The notes beneath the pieces were generated by a model that did not search any database, was not told where the DNA came from, and saw only the letters and a list, made by a program, of their open reading frames with translations. Shown here in pieces: positions 1 through 7,870 of a stretch of 64,000 nucleotides of DNA. Positions within the stretch are counted from its first letter, which is position 1. Each line of letters opens with the position of its first letter. Source of the DNA: Collinsella aerofaciens (GTDB lineage: Bacteria; Actinomycetota; Coriobacteriia; Coriobacteriales; Coriobacteriaceae); NCBI RefSeq assembly GCF_009876115.1, contig NZ_WWSY01000001.1, positions 1-64,000 of the forward strand, given 5' to 3'. The position numbers and the translations under genes were made by a program.

Positions 1-222
1 AGCATGTCCCGGAAGGGCAACTGCATCGACAACGGCGCGACGGAGCAGGTGTTCGGCCATATGAAGGACGAGTTCTTTCGCGGAAGAAAATGGCCTTGCT
101 TCGAAGACTTCAAGAGAGACCTGGACGAATACATCATCCATTGGAACACGAGAAGGAGGCAGGTTAAACTGAAGGGACTGACCCCGGAGGAATTCCGGAA
201 TCAGTCCCTATGTGCGGCGTAG
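1..222 (+). CDS. IS3-family transposase (OrfB), C-terminal part, cut by window edge
   Basis: This is the last 73 codons of a DDE-type integrase-core transposase. The fragment opens with SMSRKGNCIDNG and carries the conserved downstream stretch with FGHMKDEFF and the YIIHWNTRRRQ and LTPEEFR motifs that end the IS3-family orfB product. The reading frame is open to the left edge, so the start, the first Asp residues of the DDE triad and OrfA lie outside the window. It stops just before the element's right inverted repeat, as expected for an intact 3' end. No frameshift is visible in this part. The family assignment is firm; IS150 subgroup is inferred from the terminal repeat. Confidence 0.9.
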   Translation, partial: SMSRKGNCIDNGATEQVFGHMKDEFFRGRKWPCFEDFKRDLDEYIIHWNTRRRQVKLKGLTPEEFRNQSLCAA

Positions 223-261
223 GCCGCTTATTAGCCCGTCCAAGAATTGGGGCGCAGTTCA
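1..261 (+). mobile_element. Right end of an IS3-family (IS150-like) insertion sequence
   Basis: The transposase 3' end is followed within 20 bp by a stretch (238-261) whose reverse complement starts TGAACTGCGCCCCAATTC. This resembles the IS150-group terminal repeat (TG at the tip, run of C, then AA and TTGGAC), so the element should end at 261. The left end lies outside the window, so neither the target duplication nor completeness can be judged. Confidence 0.7.
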
Positions 262-282
262 TATGAGCTGCGGGGTTTTCTT
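254..282 (+). terminator. Palindrome at the IS right end, possible terminator
   Basis: An 18-nt near-perfect palindrome (254-271, one G-T pair) is centred one base past the IS tip and is followed by GGGGTTTTCTT. It could terminate transposase transcription, but the loop is tiny and the T run interrupted. Half of the stem is IS sequence and half is flanking DNA. Confidence 0.35.
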
Positions 283-314
283 GTGCCTCCGATGCGAAAT
301 AAATCGCTCAGATA

Positions 315-1079
315 TTACTGATAATCGACGACGTCGATCCAGTTCTTCAGGAACTCATCGTTCACGTTGCGCTTACGAGCGAGCTCGGAAGCGGCGACGA
401 TGCTCGTCCACTGACGCACGACCTGCATGGGCATGTCGGCGCGGTCGCAGTAGAGCTCCAGGTAGGCCTCAGCCTGATCCTTGCTGTTGAGGGCGAAGAG
501 CAGGTAGGTGGTGGCAACGTCGGCAGCAGGGGAGCCCTGGGTGGCGTGTGCCCAGTCGCACACATAGAGCTGGCCGTCGTCGCCGACGATGACGTTGGAG
601 GGGTTGAAGTCGCCGTGGCAGACCTTGAACTCCTTGGTCATGCCGTCCAGACGCTCCTGAAGGTTGTAGCGCGTGGTGGCATTGAGCTGATCAAGGCTGT
701 CGATCATGCGGGCGAACTTGTCGCGCTGACGGTTGAGCAGCGGGGAGGTGTAGCCGTGGATCTCGATCTGGAGGTCGACGAACATCTCGAGATACTCACC
801 AAAGCGCTGGGGCTCGGCAGTCATCTTCTCGGCAAGGGTGGTGCCCGGAACCTTCTCGGTCACGAGCGCCCAGCCGTTGGCGTTCTCGAGCTGGGAAACC
901 TCGAGAGCCTTGGGGCTGCGGATGCCGCACTCATTGATGCGGGCAAGATTCAAAGCCTCGTTGAACACGTCGGAGACAGGCTTGGTCTCGTTAAAGACCT
1001 TGACGATCTTGTCGCCCAGGTCGTAAACGACCTTGTTGCCACGGCGGACGAGCTCGGTCTTGGAATCGGGTAGCAGCAT
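315..1079 (-). CDS. Aminoglycoside phosphotransferase-like (APH/choline kinase fold) kinase
   Basis: A 254-residue protein of the APH/ChoK kinase superfamily. It has the Brenner-type catalytic motif HGDFNPSN at residues 155-162 and the metal-binding Asp in CDW at 175, with a glycine-poor N-lobe (VTEKVPGTTLAEK, about 73-85). Family members phosphorylate small molecules such as aminoglycosides, choline or sugars; the substrate cannot be read from the sequence, and resistance should not be assumed. The start is supported by GAAAGGATG before the ATG. It lies 88 bp downstream of adhE on the same strand, separated by a GC-rich hairpin, so it may be cotranscribed. Confidence 0.8.
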   Translation of the reverse strand: MLLPDSKTELVRRGNKVVYDLGDKIVKVFNETKPVSDVFNEALNLARINECGIRSPKALEVSQLENANGWALVTEKVPGTTLAEKMTAEPQRFGEYLEMFVDLQIEIHGYTSPLLNRQRDKFARMIDSLDQLNATTRYNLQERLDGMTKEFKVCHGDFNPSNVIVGDDGQLYVCDWAHATQGSPAADVATTYLLFALNSKDQAEAYLELYCDRADMPMQVVRQWTSIVAASELARKRNVNDEFLKNWIDVVDYQ

Positions 1080-1111
1080 GGTTGCATCCTTTCAACGATG
1101 CGATAGAAGCG

Positions 1112-1150
1112 ACGGCGGGGGTGTGTGAAACACCCGTGCACCCCCGCCGT
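1112..1150. other. GC-rich hairpin between adhE and the kinase gene
   Basis: Twelve base pairs (1112-1123 with 1139-1150) around a loop that contains a second GTG/CAC pairing. Neither strand has a good T run directly after the stem: on the minus strand it is followed by CGCTTCTA. It may reduce read-through from adhE or stabilise the adhE mRNA 3' end rather than terminate strongly. Confidence 0.45.
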
Positions 1151-1167
1151 TAAAAACCGTGCTAAAA

Positions 1168-3816
1168 CTAGCAGACGGCGTAATCCTGAGGCTCGCGGCC
1201 GTAGTAGGCGTCCAGGTAGAGCTCCTTGATCTCGCTCATGAGCGGGTAGCGAGGGTTGGCGCCGGTGCACTGGTCGTTGAATGCCTGCTCGGTCATCTCG
1301 TCGAGGGTGTCGAGGAAGTACTGCTCGTCAACACCGTAGTCGGCGATGGTCTTCTTGACGCCGATGAAGTCCTTGAGCTCCTCGAGCTTCGTGATGAAGT
1401 TCTCGAAGACCTCCTTGTCGTCCTTGCCCTCGATGCCGCAGTACTTGGCCATCTCGGCGTAGTTGTGCAGCGCGTTGGGGTAAGGATACTGGGAGAAGGT
1501 GCCCATCTTGACGGGAGCCTCGGCGGCGTTGTAGCGCATAACGCGGGTCAGGATGACGGCGTTGGCGAGGCCGTGGGGCAGGTGATGGAAGGCGCCGAGC
1601 TTGTGAGCCATGGAGTGGTTGAGGCCCAGGAAGGCGTTGGCGAAGGCCATACCGGCCATGCAAGAGGCGTTGTGCATCTCCTCGCGGGCATGCGGGTCCT
1701 TGGCGCCGTTCGTGAAGCTGGAGGGCAGGTTCTCGAAGACGAGCTTAGCAGCGCGCTCGGAGAGGCCCTTGGTGTAGTCGGAAGCCATGATGGAGACGTA
1801 GGACTCGATGGCGTGGGTCATGACGTCGATGCCGGAGGCAGCGGTCAGGCCGCGCGGGGCGGTCATGCAGTTGTCGGCGTCGACGATAGCCATGTTGGGG
1901 AGCAGCGCGTAGTCGGCGAGCGGCCACTTGATGCCGGTCTCCTTGTCGGTGATGATGGCGAACGGCGTGCACTCGGAGCCGGTACCCGAAGAGGTCGGGA
2001 CGGCGACGAAGTAGGCCTTCTTGCCCATCTCGGGGAAAGTGAAGATACGCTTGCGGATGTCCATGAAGTCCATGGCCATGTCCTCAAACTTGCACTCGGG
2101 GTGCTCGTACATCATCCACATGATCTTGCCGGCGTCCATAGCGGAGCCACCGCCGACGGCGATGATCACGTCAGGCTCAAAGAGAGCCATCTGCTTGGCG
2201 CCGCGACGTGCGCACTGCAGCGACGGATCGGGCTCGACGTCGTAGAAGCAGTCGTGGGCGATGCCCATCTCGTCGAGCTTGGCCTCGATGGCGCGGGTGT
2301 TGCCATTCTTGAAGAGGAACTGGTCGGTGACGATGAAGGCGCGCTTCTTGCCCATGACGGTACCGAGCTCGTCGAGGGCGACGGGCGTGGAACCCTTCTT
2401 GAAGTAGACCTTCTCGGGAGCGCGGAACCACAGCATGTTCTCACGGCGCTCGGCCACAGTCTTAACGTTGATCAAGTGCTTCACCCCAACGTTCTCGGAG
2501 ACGGAGTTGCCGCCCCAGGAGCCGCAGCCCAGGGTCAGAGACGGCTTCATGCCAAAGTTGTACAGGTCACCGATGCCGCCGTGCGAGGACGGGGTGTTGA
2601 TGACGATGCGGCAGGCCTTCATGACGTGCTCGAACAGACTGATCTTCTCGGCCTGGGCGGGGTGCACGTACAGAGAGGCGGTGTGGCCCGGGCCACCGGC
2701 GAGCACCAGGTGCTCGGCCTTGTCGACGGCCTCCTGGAAGTCCTTGGCGTGATACATGGCCAGGACCGGGGAGAGCTTCTCGTGGGAGAACTCCTCCTTG
2801 GCGGGGTCGGTGGAGGTGACCTCGGCGATCAGGATCTTGGTCTTGGCGGGAACCTCGATGCCGGCGAGCTCGGCGATCTTGGCGGCAGCCATGCCGGGAA
2901 TGCGGTGATCGAGGGCGCCGTTCTTGAACATGGCGGCACGCAGGGCCTCCATCTCGGCACCCTGCTTGACGAAGTAGCAGCCGCGCTTCTGGAACTCGGC
3001 CTTAACCTGGTCATAGATGGTGTCGATGACGGTCACGGACTGCTCGGAAGCGCAGATCATGCCGTTGTCGAAGGTCTTGGAGTGGATGATGGAGTTGACG
3101 GCGAGCAGCACGTCGGCGGTGTCGTCGATGACGACCGGGGTGTTACCGGCGCCAACGCCCAGGGCGGGCTTGCCCGAGGAGTAGGCGGCCTTGACCATGC
3201 CCGGGCCACCGGTGGCGAGGATGATGTCGACGTCGCGCATGACCATGTTGGTCAGCTCGATGGAGGGGACATCGACCCAGCCGATGATGCCCTCGGGGGC
3301 GCCGGCCTTGACGGCGGCGTCAAGCACGAGCTTGGCGGCGGCGATGGTGCACTTGGCGGCAGCCGGGTGCGGGGAGATGATGATGGCGTTGCGGGTCTTC
3401 AGGCTGATCAGCGTCTTGAAGATCGCAGTGGAGGTGGGGTTGGTCGTCGGGATGACGGCGCCCACGATACCGATGGGCTCGGCGATCTTGGTGATGCCGT
3501 AGGCCTCGTCGCGCTCCAGGACACCACAGGTCTTGGTGTTCTTGTAAGCGTTGTAGATGTACTCTGCGGCGTAGTGGTTCTTGATGACCTTGTCCTCAAG
3601 AACGCCGCGGCCGGTCTCCTCGATGGCCATCTTCGCCAACGGGATACGAGCCTTGTTGGCGGCCATGGCGGCCTCATAGAAGATCTTGTCGACCTGCTCC
3701 TGCGTGTACGTAGCAAAAAGCGCCTGGGCCTCTCGCATCTGAGCGAGCTTAGCCTCAAGCGCCTCTACGTTGTCCACAATTGCGGGAGTAGTGTTTTCCG
3801 GTGACTTTTTCACCAT
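1168..3816 (-). CDS. adhE: Bifunctional acetaldehyde-CoA/alcohol dehydrogenase
   Basis: An 882-residue AdhE, the full family length. The N-terminal half is a CoA-acylating aldehyde dehydrogenase with catalytic Cys255 in GMICASEQ. The C-terminal half is an iron-dependent alcohol dehydrogenase with the NAD-binding GGGSAMDAGK segment and the metal site (HSMAHKLG followed by HHLPHG). It reduces acetyl-CoA to ethanol through bound acetaldehyde, oxidising two NADH, and the enzyme normally assembles into spirosomes in the cytoplasm. It marks a fermentative anaerobe. An AAGGAG box sits 6 bp before the ATG. The gene is monocistronic or paired with the kinase; a 10-bp inverted repeat about 95-120 bp upstream could be an operator. 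Confidence 0.98.
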   Translation of the reverse strand: MVKKSPENTTPAIVDNVEALEAKLAQMREAQALFATYTQEQVDKIFYEAAMAANKARIPLAKMAIEETGRGVLEDKVIKNHYAAEYIYNAYKNTKTCGVLERDEAYGITKIAEPIGIVGAVIPTTNPTSTAIFKTLISLKTRNAIIISPHPAAAKCTIAAAKLVLDAAVKAGAPEGIIGWVDVPSIELTNMVMRDVDIILATGGPGMVKAAYSSGKPALGVGAGNTPVVIDDTADVLLAVNSIIHSKTFDNGMICASEQSVTVIDTIYDQVKAEFQKRGCYFVKQGAEMEALRAAMFKNGALDHRIPGMAAAKIAELAGIEVPAKTKILIAEVTSTDPAKEEFSHEKLSPVLAMYHAKDFQEAVDKAEHLVLAGGPGHTASLYVHPAQAEKISLFEHVMKACRIVINTPSSHGGIGDLYNFGMKPSLTLGCGSWGGNSVSENVGVKHLINVKTVAERRENMLWFRAPEKVYFKKGSTPVALDELGTVMGKKRAFIVTDQFLFKNGNTRAIEAKLDEMGIAHDCFYDVEPDPSLQCARRGAKQMALFEPDVIIAVGGGSAMDAGKIMWMMYEHPECKFEDMAMDFMDIRKRIFTFPEMGKKAYFVAVPTSSGTGSECTPFAIITDKETGIKWPLADYALLPNMAIVDADNCMTAPRGLTAASGIDVMTHAIESYVSIMASDYTKGLSERAAKLVFENLPSSFTNGAKDPHAREEMHNASCMAGMAFANAFLGLNHSMAHKLGAFHHLPHGLANAVILTRVMRYNAAEAPVKMGTFSQYPYPNALHNYAEMAKYCGIEGKDDKEVFENFITKLEELKDFIGVKKTIADYGVDEQYFLDTLDEMTEQAFNDQCTGANPRYPLMSEIKELYLDAYYGREPQDYAVC

Positions 3817-3910
3817 TTGTGTCTCCTTGCGATCGGAGATTTACCCTACGTGTTGCATGATAGCAAGAAATTATTCGGCGAACGGTAAGATTCCCGTAAA
3901 AGGCATACTA

Positions 3911-3936
3911 AAACGCTTCAATAAACTGAAGCGTTT
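3911..3936. promoter_or_regulatory. 10-bp perfect inverted repeat upstream of adhE
   Basis: AAACGCTTCA and TGAAGCGTTT are separated by 6 bp, about 95 bp before the adhE start. The right arm extends to TGAAGCGTTTCA, itself nearly palindromic and cre- or LacI-like. It does not resemble the Rex consensus (TTGTGAA-N-TTCACAA). The binding factor is unknown. Confidence 0.4.
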
Positions 3937-3967
3937 CAACTTATTATCTGCCTGCTGCATCGCCCCG

Positions 3968-4226
3968 CTCATTGGGGACAGACTTACATGAGTATTTCAA
4001 TGGGAAAACGGGGAGAACGGGGCACCTGTTTGACAATCGCTATTCGCGGGTCGCGGTTGAGTCGGACACGCAGGCGGTGCAGCTGCTCGACTATATTCAT
4101 CTCAATCCCGTGAAAGGTGTGCGCGACTCCCTTGAGGCGTACCGCTGGTCAAGCTACAAGGCATATCAGCTGGGCTATGATTCCTTTGACATCTGCAAAC
4201 ACTCATGTAAGTCTGTCCCCAATGAG
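3968..4226 (+). mobile_element. 259-bp element: RAYT fragment between perfect 26-bp inverted repeats
   Basis: Positions 3968-3993 and 4201-4226 are exact reverse complements (26 of 26). The unit runs CTCATTGGGGACAGAC then TTACATGAGT. Between them lie 207 bp coding for the C-terminal half of a Y1/RAYT-type transposase. The terminal repeats resemble the REP units that RAYTs use as substrates. Because most of the transposase is missing, the element cannot move by itself and looks like a deletion derivative that might be moved in trans. Confidence 0.7.
3994..4200 (+). pseudogene. REP-associated tyrosine transposase (RAYT/Y1_Tnp) remnant
   Basis: The translation in frame with 3972-4268 contains GKTGRTGHLFDNRY, then LLDYIHLNPVKGV and YRWSSYKAY. 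These are hallmark C-terminal motifs of RAYT / transposase_17 proteins (GxxGxLFQxRY, YIHxNPVRA, YxWSS). The N-terminal part with the HUH motif and the catalytic tyrosine is absent, and the frame continues into the right inverted repeat. Clearly a fragment; it has no plausible start of its own. Confidence 0.8.
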
Positions 4227-4228
4227 TG

Positions 4229-4263
4229 CAAAAAGGCGCCCTCCGTGGGGGGAGGACGCCTTT
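4229..4263 (-). terminator. Terminator of rpmB
   Basis: Read on the minus strand, a 13-position stem with one mismatch (4232-4244 with 4251-4263) is followed by TTTTT. It lies 66 bp past the rpmB stop. Confidence 0.8.
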
Positions 4264-4331
4264 GGTAAGTTCTATATGAACGCGAGGTCTTTGACCCGGA
4301 GAGTCCGAGGTACTTGTTGGTAAGACCTTAT

Positions 4332-4520
4332 TTAGGAGCGCGCAACCTTGCCGGACTTGAGGCAGGTGGAGCAAACGTTCATCTTGCGACGGTGACCATC
4401 GACGACGACGTAAACGCGCTGGATGTTGGGGCGGAACTTACGGTTGGTGACGCGGTGAGAGTGGCTGATGGAGCGACCGGCAACGGGGTGCTTACCGCAA
4501 ACTTCGCAAACTTTGGACAT
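4332..4520 (-). CDS. rpmB: 50S ribosomal protein L28
   Basis: A 62-residue L28 beginning MSKVCEVCGKHPVAGRSISH. It has a CxxC (CEVC) near the start and a second CxxC (CSTC) near the end, so this is the zinc-binding form. The start is fixed by AAGGAGG seven bases before the ATG; an in-frame upstream ATG at 4568 has no ribosome site and would add non-conserved residues. L28 is a late-assembling protein of the large subunit. The gene stands alone, with its own terminator, and is divergent from the pyr operon. Confidence 0.97.
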   Translation of the reverse strand: MSKVCEVCGKHPVAGRSISHSHRVTNRKFRPNIQRVYVVVDGHRRKMNVCSTCLKSGKVARS

Positions 4521-4846
4521 AACTGACCCTCCTTGGGCGACAAACGAACATGTCGCGTTAACAAACAAGCCTGAACTATAGCACAGAAGCAGCTCCCTGT
4601 GCGTAATCTACACAGAGATATTCCTCTTTTGGCGATAGTGCTCACGCCACGGCCCTGGACGTAGATCCGATTTGCGTGCAGCAGAGGGGATTATGCCAGC
4701 TCGTGCGTGCGTTTTCAAGCTCGTCCCACAAATATATATAGGTTTATGGAGCATTGGGCTCCGTTTACGGATTGTTCTGTATTTATGCTCGCAATTAAGC
4801 TCGAGGTTGGCTACACTATCCCTTGACCATTAAAGGGGTACGAGAT
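4521..4846. other. Divergent intergenic region between rpmB and the pyr leader
   Basis: About 325 bp holding the rpmB promoter (minus) and the pyr promoter (plus). The stretch around 4810-4820 (GGTTGGCTACACTATCC) could supply a -10 for the pyr transcript, which would start just before the leader hairpins. Nothing else was seen; the short open frames here have no homology signature. Confidence 0.4.
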
Positions 4847-4894
4847 ACCCACATGGAATTACATAGCTGCCAAAGAGCAGCCCTTCCTGTGGGT
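4847..4894 (+). promoter_or_regulatory. Candidate PyrR-binding hairpin in the pyr leader
   Basis: The stem pairs ACCCACA (4847-4853) with TGTGGGT (4888-4894), then GGAA with TTCC, then GCTGC with GCAGC around the hexaloop CAAAGA. The apical region reads CATAG...CCAAAGAG. It differs by one base from the CCAGAGAG core of known PyrR binding loops and is preceded by the same ATAG purine side. Its 3' arm abuts and partly overlaps the 5' arm of the terminator, the arrangement used for UMP/PyrR attenuation. PyrR itself is the first gene of the operon. Confidence 0.65.
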
Positions 4895-4932
4895 GTCTGG
4901 TCCGCTTTAAGCGGTCGGGCATCTATTTTTTT
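4891..4932 (+). terminator. pyr attenuator terminator
   Basis: A long stem (about 4891-4906 with 4909-4924, several G-T pairs and two mismatches) is followed by ATTTTTTT. It precedes pyrR by 40 bp and would stop transcription when PyrR-UMP is bound upstream. Confidence 0.75.
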
Positions 4933-4959
4933 GACTGTGTCAGCAGTCAAGACATGTGA

Positions 4960-5556
<597 letters not shown>

Positions 5557-5560
5557 TACC

Positions 5561-6505
5561 GTGGCGTTCAACCATAAGCACCTGATCGACATTACCGAGT
5601 ACTCCGAAGAGGACATCAAGCTCATCCTCGAGACCGCCAAGGCGTTCTCTGAGGTCAACGAGCGTGCGATCAAGAAGGTCCCCACGCTCAAGGGCAAGAC
5701 CATCGTCAACATGTTCAACGAGCCCTCGACGCGCACCCGCAGCTCCTTCGAGCTCGCCGAGAAGCGCCTTTCGGCCGACAGCCTCAACTTTGGCGGCTCC
5801 TCGACCTCCACGGTCAAGGGCGAGAGCCTCGTCGACACCGTCGAGACCCTCAACGCCTACAAGATTGATTGCATCGTCGTTCGCGATAAGCACGCCGGTG
5901 CTCCCTACATCGTCACGCAGAACTCGCCCGCGAGCGTCATCTGCGCCGGCGACGGCAAGCACAACCACCCCACGCAGGCCCTGCTCGACCTGTACACCAT
6001 CTGGGAGCACAAGGGTGACTTCCACGGTCTGAAGGTCGCCGTCGTCGGCGATATCGCGCACTCCCGCGTGTGCGGCTCGCTGATCCCCGCACTTAAGATC
6101 ATGGGCTGCGAGACCTACGCCGTCGCCCCCGGCACGCTGCTGCCGCCGGCGCCCGAGGTCCTGGGCTGCGACCACGTGACGAGCGACCTCGATTCCGTCC
6201 TGCCCGAGCTGGACGTCGTCTACATGTTGCGCGTGCAGCAGGAGCGCCTCGAGGGCGCACCGTTCCCCACGATTCGCGAGTACCACAAGCTCTTCGGTCT
6301 GACCAAGGACCGCGAGAAGCTCATGAAGCCCGATGCGATTATCTGCCACCCGGGCCCCATCAACCGCGGCGTTGAGTTCGACTCCTATATGGCCGACCAC
6401 CCGCAACGCTCCGTCATCCTGGAGCAGGTCTACGCCGGTATCTGCGTGCGTATGGCTATCCTGTATCTGCTGCTTGGAGGTGCCGATAATGGCCTTGCTT
6501 CTTAA
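5561..6505 (+). CDS. pyrB: Aspartate carbamoyltransferase, catalytic subunit
   Basis: A 314-residue ATCase catalytic chain. It has STRTRSSFE (carbamoyl phosphate loop, about 56-64), HPTQALLDL and HPGPINRGVE. It joins carbamoyl phosphate and aspartate, the committed step of pyrimidine synthesis. I prefer the GTG at 5561 because GGGAGGTGAG lies 9-10 bases upstream; a GTG at 5549 (four codons longer) overlaps the pyrR stop and is the alternative. No pyrI regulatory subunit gene follows. The end overlaps pyrC by 17 bp, so translation is coupled. Confidence 0.96.
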   Translation: MAFNHKHLIDITEYSEEDIKLILETAKAFSEVNERAIKKVPTLKGKTIVNMFNEPSTRTRSSFELAEKRLSADSLNFGGSSTSTVKGESLVDTVETLNAYKIDCIVVRDKHAGAPYIVTQNSPASVICAGDGKHNHPTQALLDLYTIWEHKGDFHGLKVAVVGDIAHSRVCGSLIPALKIMGCETYAVAPGTLLPPAPEVLGCDHVTSDLDSVLPELDVVYMLRVQQERLEGAPFPTIREYHKLFGLTKDREKLMKPDAIICHPGPINRGVEFDSYMADHPQRSVILEQVYAGICVRMAILYLLLGGADNGLAS

Positions 6506-7778
6506 GAATGCCCACGTCGTCGATCCGTCCGTCGAGCTTGACGGTGTCGTCGACGTCCTGATCGACGGTGACAAGATCGCCGAGGTCGGCGAGAACCTCG
6601 CCGCCGAGGGAGCCGAGGTCCGCGACCTTTCCGGCAAGTATCTCGTCCCCGGCCTGGTGGATATGCACGTGCATCTGCGCGAGCCTGGCTACGAGGTCAA
6701 AGAGGACATCGAGAGCGGCACCCGCGCTGCTGCCAAGGGCGGCTTCACCGGCGTGTGCGCCATGCCCAACACCGATCCCGTCACCGATAACGGCACCGTC
6801 GTGGAGTTCGTCAAGTCCCGCGCTGCCGAGGTCGGCCACTGCCGCGTCTATCCGTCGGGCGCCATGACCCGCGGTCTTAAGGGCGAGGCCATGTCCGAGA
6901 TGGGCGATATGGTCGCCCACGGCGCCGTCGCCTTCACCGACGATGGTCGTGGCGTGCAGGGCGCGGGCATGCTCCGTCGCTGCATGGACTACGGCAAGAT
7001 GTTCGGCAAGGTCTTTATGAGCCACTGCCAGGACGAAGATCTGGTCGGCCACGGCCAGATCAACGAGGGCAAGGTCTCGACCCGTCTGGCCCTCGAGGGT
7101 TGGCCGGCCGCCGGCGAGGAGCTTCAGATTGCCCGCGACATCGAGATTGCCAAGCTGACCGGTGCCAAGCTGCACATCCAGCACATCTCCACCGCTCATG
7201 GCCTGGAGCTCGTGCGTGCCGGTAAGTCTGCCGGTGTCCAGGTGACCTGCGAGGCCACCCCGCACCACATGTTCCTGACCGAGAACGACCTGGACGAGAC
7301 CTACAACACCTCGCTCAAGGTCAATCCGCCGCTGCGCACCGACGAGGATGCCGAGGCCATCCGTCAGGGTGTCATCGACGGTACCGTCGACGCTATCGTT
7401 ACCGACCACGCTCCCCACACCCCGTGGGAGAAGGCCCGCGAGTTCGAGCTCGCGCCCTTTGGAATGATTGGCCTCGAGACTTCGCTGTCGCTCGTGCTCA
7501 CTGAGCTGGTCAACACGGGCAAGATGAGCGTGAGCCGCATGGTCGAGCTCATGGCCATCAAGCCGCGTGAGATTCTGGGCCTCGATCAGGTTCAGGTCAA
7601 GGCGGGCTCTGTCGCCGACCTGACCGTGTTCGACCCCTCCGCAACCTGGACGGTTGGCGAGGACGGTTACGAGTCGCGCGCCGAGAACTCCGGTTTTGCC
7701 GGCCGCACGCTCACCGGTCGTGCCACCGATGTATTTGTCGGTGGCAAGCAGACGCTCGCCGACGGCTGCATCTGCTAG
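6489..7778 (+). CDS. pyrC: Dihydroorotase (class I)
   Basis: A 429-residue amidohydrolase. It has the metal-binding motif DMHVHLREPG (His60, His62), MPNTDP, and later ATPHH and DHAPH motifs. This is the class I form with MPNTxP, as in Gram-positives. It cyclises carbamoyl aspartate to dihydroorotate. The ATG at 6489 is set by GGAGG eight bases upstream and lies inside the pyrB 3' end; longer in-frame starts would fall within pyrB. About 90 bp and a hairpin separate it from pyrK. Confidence 0.97.
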   Translation: MALLLKNAHVVDPSVELDGVVDVLIDGDKIAEVGENLAAEGAEVRDLSGKYLVPGLVDMHVHLREPGYEVKEDIESGTRAAAKGGFTGVCAMPNTDPVTDNGTVVEFVKSRAAEVGHCRVYPSGAMTRGLKGEAMSEMGDMVAHGAVAFTDDGRGVQGAGMLRRCMDYGKMFGKVFMSHCQDEDLVGHGQINEGKVSTRLALEGWPAAGEELQIARDIEIAKLTGAKLHIQHISTAHGLELVRAGKSAGVQVTCEATPHHMFLTENDLDETYNTSLKVNPPLRTDEDAEAIRQGVIDGTVDAIVTDHAPHTPWEKAREFELAPFGMIGLETSLSLVLTELVNTGKMSVSRMVELMAIKPREILGLDQVQVKAGSVADLTVFDPSATWTVGEDGYESRAENSGFAGRTLTGRATDVFVGGKQTLADGCIC

Positions 7779-7798
7779 CATAGCCTTATCGCTTTTGT

Positions 7799-7823
7799 GC
7801 GCGGCGCCCTTGCGGTGCCGCGC
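7799..7823 (+). terminator. Intra-operon hairpin between pyrC and pyrK
   Basis: A 10-bp GC stem with one G-T pair (GCGCGGCGCC with GGTGCCGCGC) and a 5-nt loop, followed by TTTCTGTTCGTTT. It resembles a weak terminator or a processing/stability hairpin that would lower pyrK-D-F relative to pyrB-C. Confidence 0.5.
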
Positions 7824-7870
7824 TTTCTGTTCGTTTAGACCATGCAGCCGCATGGGGGATTGGAGCGTCT

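Noticed and set aside
315..1079. Antibiotic resistance gene carried by the neighbouring IS element
   Set aside because: The APH fold covers many metabolic kinases, codon use fits the chromosome, and the gene lies with adhE on the opposite strand. There is no evidence for resistance.
1112..1150. Strong terminator of adhE
   Set aside because: The stem is good, but the T run is on the wrong side for the minus strand, so it is listed only as a hairpin.
1159..3804. 881-codon open frame on the plus strand opposite adhE
   Set aside because: A mirror of the adhE codon pattern: Val/Gly/Leu/His-rich with no domain. AdhE on the minus strand has full-length homology motifs.
4570..4800. tRNA or small RNA gene upstream of the pyr operon
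   Set aside because: No cloverleaf or T-loop (GGTTCGANTCC-like) could be traced; only promoter-like and AT-rich sequence is present.
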